Source: Frankiales bacterium
GTDB taxonomy: Bacteria > Actinomycetota > Actinomycetes > Mycobacteriales > Jatrophihabitantaceae
Length of the DNA: 6,203 bases
Direction: 5' to 3'
Assembly (NCBI GenBank): GCA_025963265.1
Contig: JAOPUY010000258.1
Location: forward strand, 1 to 6,203
Each line of letters begins with the position of its first letter. The stretch's first letter is position 1. Made by a program: the position numbers and the translations under genes. Positions 1-6,203 of this stretch are shown in pieces. Under the pieces are notes generated by a model that saw only the letters and a program-made list of their open reading frames with translations, ran no database searches and was not told the DNA's origin.

Positions 1-1108
<1,108 letters not shown>

Positions 1109-1200
1109 AGGCTGCTTTCTGCTGATGTGTCGGTACTCGATTGTCCCACGGTGGGCGGGTCCGGTTCGCGATGGCAACCGCGCTCAGCGATGATGGGCCG

Positions 1201-1608
1201 ATGAGCACACCGAACCCCGATGCCCGCGCCGTCGTCGAATACCGGATTCCGGCGCTGTCGCTGCAGGCCGGCGACCTCGTCAACACCTCGCCCGGCGGCG
1301 ACGACGACTGGCAGCAGGTGCTGTCGGTGCACACCAAAGAGACCCCCGGCGCCGAGCCTGAGCCCGCAGCGCTGATCGCCGAGATCGGCGATCGTTACGT
1401 CGTCGTGCGGCTGACCGACATCGCCCCGGTCGACACCCCGGTCTACTTCGCCGAGGGCACTGCCTTCGGCTACGGCGCGGGCGACGGCGAGTCCGTCGGC
1501 GGGACTGAGGCGGGCGCGGACAGCCTGGTCGCCGAGCTCGTCTCCGAGCCGGACGCGGCCCGGGTGTTCCTCTATACCCGGTATGAGTTGGTCACCGTCC
1601 GATCCTGA
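1201..1608 (+). CDS. Small acidic protein of unknown function
   Basis: I do not recognise a named family. From the ATG at 1201 it encodes 135 residues, rich in Asp, Glu, Gly and Ala, with no signal peptide, membrane helix or cysteine. The first two thirds alternate short beta-like stretches (AVVEYRIPAL, DLVNTS, WQQVLSVHT, ALIAEIGDRYVVVRLTD) with turns, which could form a small beta-barrel; that is inference from pattern only. A Gly/Glu/Ala-rich stretch (about residues 90-108) precedes a conserved-looking end, ARVFLYTRYELVTV. An ATG at 1171 and a TTG at 1141 are in frame upstream, but the residues they would add look unstructured and no clear ribosome-binding site favours any of the three. Codon use matches the neighbours, so it is a real native gene. 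It sits between lepA (divergent) and rpsT (same strand, 160 bases on). No functional link can be claimed. Confidence 0.78.
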   Translation: MSTPNPDARAVVEYRIPALSLQAGDLVNTSPGGDDDWQQVLSVHTKETPGAEPEPAALIAEIGDRYVVVRLTDIAPVDTPVYFAEGTAFGYGAGDGESVGGTEAGADSLVAELVSEPDAARVFLYTRYELVTVRS

Positions 1609-1626
1609 GCCCCAGCTGCTCGGGGC
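1609..1626 (+). terminator. Possible terminator hairpin after the small acidic gene
   Basis: Directly after the TGA at 1606-1608, GCCCC (1609-1613) pairs with GGGGC (1622-1626); AGC and GCT inside the loop could extend the stem. There is no T-run after it, so it would have to act as a GC-only terminator or mRNA-stabilising hairpin of the kind proposed for actinobacteria. Weak call. Confidence 0.3.
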
Positions 1627-1629
1627 GGG

Positions 1630-1660
1630 GCCCGCGCGGGCGCTGGAGCCGCGCGGGCGC
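1630..1660. repeat. GC palindrome plus 11-base direct repeat upstream of the rpsT promoter
   Basis: GCCCGCGCGGGC at 1630-1641 is a perfect 12-base palindrome. The 11-mer CGCGCGGGCGC occurs twice, at 1633-1643 and 1650-1660, a 17-base offset. The block ends three bases before the proposed -35 box of rpsT. It may be an operator, part of a terminator for the gene to the left, or simple GC-rich sequence drift. Confidence 0.5.
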
Positions 1661-1663
1661 GAT

Positions 1664-1693
1664 TTGAGTCACGCGTCCGCGCGCTGGTAGTCT
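1664..1693 (+). promoter_or_regulatory. Predicted housekeeping-sigma promoter of rpsT
   Basis: A -35-like TTGAGT (1664-1669) and a -10-like TAGTCT (1688-1693) are separated by 18 bases, which fits the TTGAc-N18-TANNNT pattern common for the main sigma factor in actinobacteria. Transcription would start near 1700, giving a leader of about 70 bases before rpsT. The match is partial (TTGA of the -35; T, A and T of the -10), but it stands out as the only AT-richer pair in a GC-rich stretch. Confidence 0.5.
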
Positions 1694-1707
1694 GGCGAGG
1701 TTGTCCG

Positions 1708-1725
1708 TGGTGGGCATCAGCACCA
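1708..1725 (+). promoter_or_regulatory. Small hairpin in the rpsT leader
   Basis: TGGTG (1708-1712) can pair with CACCA (1721-1725) across an 8-base loop, inside the predicted untranslated leader. S20 is known in Escherichia coli to repress its own translation, so a leader structure could matter, but a five-pair stem is thin evidence and no known leader family is recognised. Confidence 0.25.
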
Positions 1726-1756
1726 TCTCGAGCACGACTCCTTCGAATTAAGGCAC

Positions 1757-1761
1757 AGAGG
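1757..1761 (+). promoter_or_regulatory. Ribosome-binding site of rpsT
   Basis: AGAGG lies 7 bases before the GTG at 1769. This spacing, and the conserved S20 N-terminus [10 protein letters not shown] that begins there, fix the GTG as the start codon. Confidence 0.75.
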
Positions 1762-1768
1762 CAACTTC

Positions 1769-2029
1769 GTGGCGAATATCAAGTCCCAGATCAAGCGCAT
1801 CAAGACCAACGAGACGGCTCGGCTGCGCAACAAGAGCGTGAAGAGCTCGCTCAAGACGGCGATCCGCTCGTTCCGCGACGCCGCTGAGTCCGGTGACAAG
1901 GACAAGGCCTCGACTGCCTTCACCCACGCCGCGCGCCAGCTGGACAAGGCCGTGAGCAAGGGCGTCATTCACGCCAACCAGGCCGCCAACAAGAAGTCGG
2001 CGATGGCCCAGCGCACCAACGCGCTCTAG
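1769..2029 (+). CDS. rpsT: 30S ribosomal protein S20
   Basis: S20 is a primary 16S rRNA-binding protein of the small subunit, an alpha-helical bundle that contacts the bottom of the 30S body. The 86 residues match the family's usual length. The N-terminus [15 protein letters not shown] is the family signature, followed by the Lys/Arg-rich helices ([18 protein letters not shown]), a middle helix ([20 protein letters not shown]) and the conserved end [15 protein letters not shown]. It starts with GTG and ends with TAG. It has its own predicted promoter and leader upstream and a hairpin terminator downstream, so it is probably transcribed alone, facing holA. No abnormal residues are seen. Confidence 0.98.
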   Translation: MANIKSQIKRIKTNETARLRNKSVKSSLKTAIRSFRDAAESGDKDKASTAFTHAARQLDKAVSKGVIHANQAANKKSAMAQRTNAL

Positions 2030-2041
2030 TTCGCTCCGCCA

Positions 2042-2058
2042 CTGGCGCTCAGCGCCGG
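2042..2058 (+). other. Small hairpin just after rpsT
   Basis: GGCGC (2044-2048) and GCGCC (2052-2056) pair around a TCA loop, extendable by two pairs (one T-G wobble) to 2042-2058. It sits 12 bases after the rpsT stop and before the stronger terminator, and could protect the 3' end of the message. No T-run follows. Confidence 0.4.
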
Positions 2059-2066
2059 TAGCAACC

Positions 2067-2113
2067 AAGCCCGCATAGCCACCCGGATGTGAGTCCGCTG
2101 GCCTGCGGGCTTT
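2067..2113 (+). terminator. Intrinsic terminator of rpsT
   Basis: AAGCCCGCA (2067-2075) pairs perfectly over nine bases with TGCGGGCTT (2104-2112), and GCC (2078-2080) with GGC (2100-2102) can extend the stem inwards. The right arm runs into TTT at 2111-2113. The loop is long (about 20-28 bases) and the T-run short, but the position, 38 bases after the rpsT stop and between two converging genes, is right. In the opposite direction the arm is followed by CTTGGTT, so weak termination of the holA transcript is also possible. Confidence 0.7.
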
Positions 2114-2130
2114 GTGCTGTCCGCTCAACG

Positions 2131-2202
2131 GTCGGGCCGAGCAGTCAGGCTGAGCAGTCAGGCTGTGCGGCCCCGGGCGAATCAGGCTGAGCGGCCCCGG
2201 GC
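2131..2202. repeat. Degenerate tandem repeats overlapping the 3' end of holA
   Basis: A 13-base unit recurs at 2131-2143 (GTCGGGCCGAGCA), 2144-2156 (GTCAGGCTGAGCA), 2157-2169 (GTCAGGCTGTGCG) and 2181-2193 (ATCAGGCTGAGCG). On a larger scale, 2158-2178 and 2182-2202 are the same 21-mer with one mismatch, at a 24-base offset. The second of these contains the last codons and the stop of holA, so the 3' end of the gene appears to have been copied into the intergenic DNA beyond it. Confidence 0.8.
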
Positions 2203-3171
2203 GGCGGTGATCCGGCGGATCGCCGACTCCAGCGCGTAATCCGGATCCGCGGCGGCGCCCTTGACGTCGGCGTTCAGACTGGCCGCGATCCCGAGGGCCT
2301 GCTCGAAACCGGCTTCGGTCCAGCCCCGCGCCTGAACGCGGGCCCGCTTGACCTTCCACGGCGGCATGCCCAACGACGAGGCGAGCGCGAACGGATCCCC
2401 CGGGCCGGCGCCGGTCACCTTGGCCACCGAGCGGACTCCCTCGGCGATCGCGTCGGCGATGAGCACCGGCGGCACTCCGACGTTGATGGCCCACCGCAGG
2501 TTGGACAGCGCGCCGGCCACATTGCCGATGACGACCTCGTCGGCCACCGCGAAGCCGGTCACCTCGGCGCGGCCACGGTGGTACGCCGCGACGGCGGCGA
2601 CGTCGATCGAGCCGCCGGTGTCGCCGATGAGCTGGGCGACCACTGCGGAGATCTCGCGTAGATCGCTCCCGACCGCCTCGATCAAGGCGGCTGCGGCGTC
2701 GGCGGTGATCCGGCCGGAGAACCGGCGGATCTCACTGCGCAGAAAGGCGGCCCGATCCTCGGCCCGGGTCAGCTTCGCGCAGGCGATCTCGGCGGGCCGG
2801 GCCCGGCGGAGGGCGTCGAGCACCGCCTTGCCTTTGCCGCCGCCGGCGTGCTCGACGACGATGAACGTGTCCGGGTCGGTGTCCAGCAGCATCGGGATGA
2901 CCGCTTTGGCGGCGGCCGCGTTGAGGTCCTGCCCGGCCCGCAGCACGATCAGCCGGCGGCCGCCGAACAGCGAGGGGCTGAGCAGTTGAATCAGCTCCAC
3001 CGCCTCGAGGCCGTTGGCGTTCGTCTCGTGCACCTCGGCATCGGGATCAGAGTCCAGCAGCGCCCGCCGGAGGTCATCGAGGGCTCGGCTGACCAGGAAT
3101 TCCTCATCGCCGACGACCAGGGTCAACGGCGTGAGCTCGACGGCGGCGGGCGCGGCGGCTGGCATGGCCAC
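2182..3171 (-). CDS. holA: DNA polymerase III delta subunit (clamp loader)
   Basis: The delta subunit is the part of the clamp-loader complex that opens the DnaN sliding clamp so that it can be placed on primed DNA. The 329-residue length is normal for HolA. The N-terminal AAA+-like domain (about 15-140) begins with LTLVVGDEEFLVSRAL and contains the typical LFGGRRLIVLR (68-78), the clamp-contact region expected of delta. A linking domain carries SDLREISAVVAQL (169-181), and the C-terminal collar domain (about 205-325) contains MPPWKVKRA (269-277) and ends DYALESAIRRI. There is no Walker A motif, as expected for this non-ATPase subunit. The start may be GTG at 3171 or ATG at 3165, which differ by two residues; neither has a clear ribosome-binding site. 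It lies 81 bases after comEC and is probably transcribed with it, an arrangement common in actinobacteria. Confidence 0.95.
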   Translation of the reverse strand: MAMPAAAPAAVELTPLTLVVGDEEFLVSRALDDLRRALLDSDPDAEVHETNANGLEAVELIQLLSPSLFGGRRLIVLRAGQDLNAAAAKAVIPMLLDTDPDTFIVVEHAGGGKGKAVLDALRRARPAEIACAKLTRAEDRAAFLRSEIRRFSGRITADAAAALIEAVGSDLREISAVVAQLIGDTGGSIDVAAVAAYHRGRAEVTGFAVADEVVIGNVAGALSNLRWAINVGVPPVLIADAIAEGVRSVAKVTGAGPGDPFALASSLGMPPWKVKRARVQARGWTEAGFEQALGIAASLNADVKGAAADPDYALESAIRRITAARGRSA

Positions 3172-3181
3172 ATCTTGTCAC

Positions 3182-3196
3182 GCCGGTCTGACCGGC
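3182..3196. promoter_or_regulatory. Inverted repeat immediately upstream of holA
   Basis: GCCGGTC (3182-3188) and GACCGGC (3190-3196) form a perfect inverted repeat around one base; as RNA this would be a stem of five or six pairs with a 3-5 base loop. It ends 10 bases before the holA GTG, where a ribosome-binding site would lie, so it could hide the start of translation or be a protein-binding site. A second short hairpin, AGCGC/GCGCT at 3236-3251, follows the comEC stop. Function unproven. Confidence 0.45.
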
Positions 3197-3252
3197 CCAG
3201 GGCGATGCGGTGGGCTGGGCTGTCTGGTGCTGGGCAGCGCCCGACAGCGCTC

Positions 3253-5628
3253 TCACGGCGCTCGGATGGCCACCGCGCTCGCCCGGACCTTCACCGCTAA
3301 CCGCCCCGACTGCTGGACCACTGCGATGTCGCCTTCGGTGTCGGTGCGATGCAGCGGGACGCCGAGGCGGGCCAGCTCGTTGAGCAGCACCGGCGAGGGA
3401 TGGCCGTAGTCGTTGTCCCGACCGACCGAGACCAGCGCGACCGAGGCGTGCACCGCCCGCAGGAAGGCCGGATCGGAGTACGCGCTGCCGTGGTGCGGCA
3501 CCTTGAGGATGTCGGCCCGCAGGTCCACGCCCGCGCTCAGCAGGTCGTCCTGGGCCTCGATCTCGGCGTCGCCCGGCATCATGATCCGCCGGCCGGCCAC
3601 GGTGACCCTCGCGACCAGGGAGGAGTTGTTCGGATCAGAGCGAGTGCCCTTGAACGCGATGCGGGGCCCGAGCAACTCGACGAGGACCTGGTGGCCGTCA
3701 GCGCCTACTTGGAAACTCGCCCCAGCCGACGCGGTCTGCAATCGCACGCCGCGCTCAGCCAGCGCCCGCTCGGCCAATTCGTGCCCGCTCGCCGGGTCGG
3801 CCAGCGGCGACGTGATCGCGGCGTCGACTCGTCGTCCATGCAGCGCGCCGGCGATGCCGCCGACATGGTCCAGATGAGAATGGGTCAGGATCAGCAGGGG
3901 AATCCGAGTCACACCGAGCTCGCTCAGGCAGCGATCCATCGGGATCGGGTCGGGCCCGGTGTCGACGACGACTGCTTGGTGCGGGCCGGCGTAGATCGCC
4001 AGTCCGTCGCCTTGGCCGACGTCGCAGGCGGTGATCAGCCAGCCGGTCGGCGGCCAGGCGATGACCAGTGAGCGAACCGGAATCTGAATGAGCAGAGCGA
4101 CCAACGCGAATACGGCCAGCACCGCCCGGACACTGGGACGGCGCACCAGGATGACCAGCAGCAAGCTCACGGCAGCCAGCAGCCCGGCCCCCAGCACGCC
4201 GCTGGGCCAGGGCAGGATCGCGCCCGGTGAGGATCCGAAGCGCTCGGCGACCAGGACGAGCCACCGGCACGGCCATCCGGCTAACTGGGCCAGCAACGCG
4301 GCGGCCGGCGACCAGACCACCGACAGCGCGGCCGCCAGCACCCCGAGGATGGTGGCCGCGGTGACGACCGGCTCGGCCAAGACGTTGGCCGGGATCGCCA
4401 CCAGGCTGAACTGGCCGCTGATCCCGACCACGATCGGCGCGGTCACCAGGTGCGCGGCGGCGGCGATCATGACCGGTTCGGCCAGCGCCGCCGGCACTCC
4501 GCGGGACCGGGCCGCGGCCACCCAGCCCGGCGCCACCAGCAGCAGGGCGGCAGTGGCCGAGACGGAGAGCGCGAAGCCCAAGTCCAGCGCGAGCGCGGGC
4601 TGCCAGCACAAGAGCACCAGGACGGCCGCGGCCAACGCGGGCACGGCGGAGCGTTGCCGTCCGGTGGCCAGGCCGGTCAGCGCGATCGCGCTCATCACCG
4701 CCGCCCGCAACACGCTCGGCGACGGGCGGGCCACCACCACGAAGGCCAGCAGCACCACGCCGCCGACGAGCGCAATCGTCCGCGGCGAGGCCCGGGCCCG
4801 GCGCAACAACATCGCCACCGCGCCGATCAAAATACTGCAGTTAGTGCCCGACACGGCCACCAAATGCGTCAGCCCGGCCACCCGAAATCGCTCGGCCAAC
4901 ACGGGATCCAGTTGGCTGGTGTCACCGTCCACCAGCCCGGGAAGCAGACCGCGCTCCTCCAGCGGCAGTCCGCTGGCCGCGCGCCGCAGGCCAGCCCGCA
5001 CCGCGCCCGCGCCGCGCTGCCACCAGGGCGGACGTCCCAGCAACTGCGGCGTCGTGGTCACGGTCAGGGTCGCCGCCGTCAGCTCGCCGGCGAACGGCGG
5101 CGACAACCGGGCGTCCACCCGAACCCGTTGGCCAGGCAGCAGGTCCTGCCAGGACTGAGCGGGAGCCAGCAGCACGGCCGAGCCGGTGAGCGCCCGCCGC
5201 CGCCCGCCGGCCAGCTCAGCGATCACCCGGACGTCGAGGATCTCCCGGCTCACGCCGCTCGGCGCCCGCGCGGCCAGCGGCCGCGGATCGCCGGTGAGGA
5301 CGACTTCGACGCTGACTTGCTGATGACGCGCGGCCAGGGCGGCCAGCTCACCGCTGCCGACCGCGTGCACCCGAATGGCCAGCGGTCCGAGCGCGAGGGT
5401 GATCGCCCCGGCCACAAACGCCGTCGACAGCAGAGCCGGCTGTTCCCCGGGCCGGTCTCGCCGCGCGGCGATGAGCAGCGCGAGGAGGCCCAGCACCAGA
5501 AAGCAGCCGGCGGCCAGGGTGAGAACCCGCGCCGAACGGGCCAAACCCCAGATCAACGCGGCCCAGACGGCGACCACGGCCAGCGCCAGCCGCAGATCTA
5601 CCCGCTCGACCCCCACGTCGGCGACCAT
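3253..5628 (-). CDS. comEC: ComEC/Rec2 competence protein, inner-membrane DNA channel with metallo-beta-lactamase-like domain
   Basis: ComEC carries single-stranded DNA across the cytoplasmic membrane during natural transformation. At 791 residues it is full length. The N-terminal part (about 12-90) has membrane helices such as LALAVVAVWAALIWGLA, followed by a soluble DUF4131-type beta region (about 100-195). The Competence domain (about 220-515) contains the family signatures GLVDGDTSQL (231-240) and HLVAVSGTN (255-263) and many hydrophobic helices. The C-terminal metallo-beta-lactamase-like domain (about 528-785) shows DVGQGDG (536-542), DTGPD (556-560), the metal motif HSHLDH (583-588), PGDAE (685-689) and VPHHGS (710-715), so the presumed nuclease site is intact. 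The ATG shares its A with the comEA stop (TGATG), implying translational coupling. holA follows 81 bases downstream. Natural competence is rarely demonstrated in actinobacteria, so activity in this organism is inference. Confidence 0.97.
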   Translation of the reverse strand: MVADVGVERVDLRLALAVVAVWAALIWGLARSARVLTLAAGCFLVLGLLALLIAARRDRPGEQPALLSTAFVAGAITLALGPLAIRVHAVGSGELAALAARHQQVSVEVVLTGDPRPLAARAPSGVSREILDVRVIAELAGGRRRALTGSAVLLAPAQSWQDLLPGQRVRVDARLSPPFAGELTAATLTVTTTPQLLGRPPWWQRGAGAVRAGLRRAASGLPLEERGLLPGLVDGDTSQLDPVLAERFRVAGLTHLVAVSGTNCSILIGAVAMLLRRARASPRTIALVGGVVLLAFVVVARPSPSVLRAAVMSAIALTGLATGRQRSAVPALAAAVLVLLCWQPALALDLGFALSVSATAALLLVAPGWVAAARSRGVPAALAEPVMIAAAAHLVTAPIVVGISGQFSLVAIPANVLAEPVVTAATILGVLAAALSVVWSPAAALLAQLAGWPCRWLVLVAERFGSSPGAILPWPSGVLGAGLLAAVSLLLVILVRRPSVRAVLAVFALVALLIQIPVRSLVIAWPPTGWLITACDVGQGDGLAIYAGPHQAVVVDTGPDPIPMDRCLSELGVTRIPLLILTHSHLDHVGGIAGALHGRRVDAAITSPLADPASGHELAERALAERGVRLQTASAGASFQVGADGHQVLVELLGPRIAFKGTRSDPNNSSLVARVTVAGRRIMMPGDAEIEAQDDLLSAGVDLRADILKVPHHGSAYSDPAFLRAVHASVALVSVGRDNDYGHPSPVLLNELARLGVPLHRTDTEGDIAVVQQSGRLAVKVRASAVAIRAP

Positions 5629-6203
5629 CAGCCGACGCTCACCAGCGGCGCCAGATCAGCGAATTTCGCATCGCCGATGCCGGAGACCGAGTTGAGCTGC
5701 TGCACGCTGTCGAACCGTCCGTGAGCCGTGCGCCAGTCGATGATCCGCTGAGCGAGCACCGGGCCCACGCCGGGCAACGCGTCCAGCTGGGTCTCGGTCG
5801 CCGCGTTCAGGTCCAAGGGCCCAGCCGCCGCGGTGCTGGACCCGCCTGCGGAGCCGTCGGCCGCCGAGGTGTCGACCGCGGGCGGCGGGGCCGAGCTCGC
5901 ACCCGCGACGCCGACCGCGAGCTGTTCACCGTCGACCAGCTTGCGAGCGAGATTCAGCCGGGCCAGATCGGTGCCACCCACCGCGCCACCGGCGGCTCGC
6001 ACCGCGTCATCGACCCGAGCGCCGGCCGCGAGCCGGTAGACCCCGGGATGGCGCACCTTGCCGACCACATCGACCACGACCGCCGCTGAGCCCGAAGCCG
6101 AGGCCGAGCCCGGGGACGAGACCAAGCCCGAGGCCGAGCCCGAGGCCGAGGCCGCTGGGCTCGCCGGGCCATCCGAAGTCGCGGACGCGCCCGCAGCCGA
6201 CCC
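5628..6203 (-). CDS. comEA: ComEA-type DNA-binding competence protein, N-terminus outside the window
   Basis: ComEA is a membrane-anchored receptor that binds incoming double-stranded DNA at the cell surface and hands it to ComEC. The frame is open to the right edge, so 191 C-terminal residues are visible and the true start, with the expected membrane anchor, lies beyond 6203. A TTG at 6123-6125 could be mistaken for a start, but it falls inside a Ser/Ala/Gly linker (visible residues 1-41) and has no role as one. Next come an SLBB domain (about 42-97, VVVDVVGKVRHPGVYRLAAG), a second Ala/Ser/Pro linker (about 99-129) and a double helix-hairpin-helix DNA-binding domain (about 130-191), with LDLNAAT, LPGVGPVLAQRI and VSGIGDAKFADL. 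It overlaps comEC by one base. The order anchor, linker, SLBB, linker, HhH is usual for actinobacterial ComEA. Confidence 0.95.
   Translation of the reverse strand, partial: GSAAGASATSDGPASPAASASGSASGLVSSPGSASASGSAAVVVDVVGKVRHPGVYRLAAGARVDDAVRAAGGAVGGTDLARLNLARKLVDGEQLAVGVAGASSAPPPAVDTSAADGSAGGSSTAAAGPLDLNAATETQLDALPGVGPVLAQRIIDWRTAHGRFDSVQQLNSVSGIGDAKFADLAPLVSVG
5638..5643 (-). promoter_or_regulatory. Ribosome-binding site of comEC inside comEA
   Basis: On the minus strand GGTGAG lies 9 bases before the comEC ATG, within the last codons of comEA. Together with the one-base stop/start overlap it supports ATG at 5628 as the comEC start. Confidence 0.5.
6088..6153. repeat. Degenerate hexanucleotide repeat coding for the ComEA linker
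   Basis: On the plus strand, six-base units of the type GAGGCC, GAGCCC and GAAGCC recur in phase for about 66 bases, interrupted at 6111-6125. On the coding (minus) strand each unit gives two codons, producing alternating Ser-Ala and Ser-Gly. Because the unit is a multiple of three, gain or loss of copies would change linker length without breaking the frame. Confidence 0.75.

Noticed and set aside
1145..1155. Inverted repeat CCCAC-G-GTGGG in the lepA / small-gene divergent gap
   Set aside because: Five-base arms around one base are common by chance in such GC-rich DNA, and no promoter boxes could be placed around it with confidence.
1748..2494. Open frame of 248 codons on the minus strand across rpsT and the holA 3' end
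   Set aside because: It covers rpsT and its terminator in antisense and part of holA in another frame; its low-complexity Arg/Gly-rich sequence matches no family.
3755..4609. Open frame of 284 codons on the minus strand within comEC
   Set aside because: It is an out-of-frame Arg/Gly/Ala-rich reading of the comEC coding strand; comEC carries the recognisable motifs.
4450..5724. Long open frame of 424 codons on the plus strand opposite comEC and the end of comEA
   Set aside because: It is antisense to clear comEC/comEA protein signatures, has an Arg/Gly/Gln/His-rich composition typical of GC-rich shadow frames, and shows no domain.
6123..6125. TTG as the start of comEA
   Set aside because: The frame continues open to the window edge through the same Ser/Ala linker, and a ComEA without its membrane anchor is not expected.

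Overview
This window is a stretch of conserved chromosome from a very GC-rich bacterium, almost certainly an actinobacterium (Actinomycetota). Three things support this: the strong G/C bias at third codon positions, the use of GTG starts, and the gene order lepA ... rpsT, holA, comEC, comEA. The same set occurs in one neighbourhood in mycobacteria (from memory, Rv2404c lepA and Rv2412-Rv2415c for the rest). I cannot name the genus from the sequence.

Layout: (1) Bases 1-1108, minus strand: the N-terminal 369 codons of lepA (elongation factor 4), cut by the window edge. (2) A 92-base divergent intergenic gap, then a small unassigned gene at 1201-1608 on the plus strand. (3) Bases 1609-1768: GC-rich hairpins and repeats, a plausible housekeeping promoter and a short leader, followed by rpsT (ribosomal protein S20, plus strand, 1769-2029). 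(4) Bases 2030-2181: the convergent gap between rpsT and holA, with a good intrinsic terminator and a small family of tandem repeats that runs into the 3' end of holA. (5) A minus-strand group read from the right edge: comEA (5' end outside the window), comEC (shares one base with comEA) and, after 81 bases, holA (DNA polymerase III delta subunit).

How the genes relate: comEA and comEC encode the DNA receptor and the inner-membrane channel of the natural transformation machinery. They look translationally coupled. holA encodes the clamp-loader delta subunit and probably shares a transcript with them. lepA and rpsT both serve the ribosome but are transcribed separately.

I found no mobile element, CRISPR array, tRNA or rRNA gene, phage gene or defence system. 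This is an ordinary core region. The points worth a second look are small: locally duplicated DNA at the end of holA, a hexanucleotide tract coding for the ComEA linker, inverted repeats at the rpsT and holA control regions, and one uncharacterised small gene.
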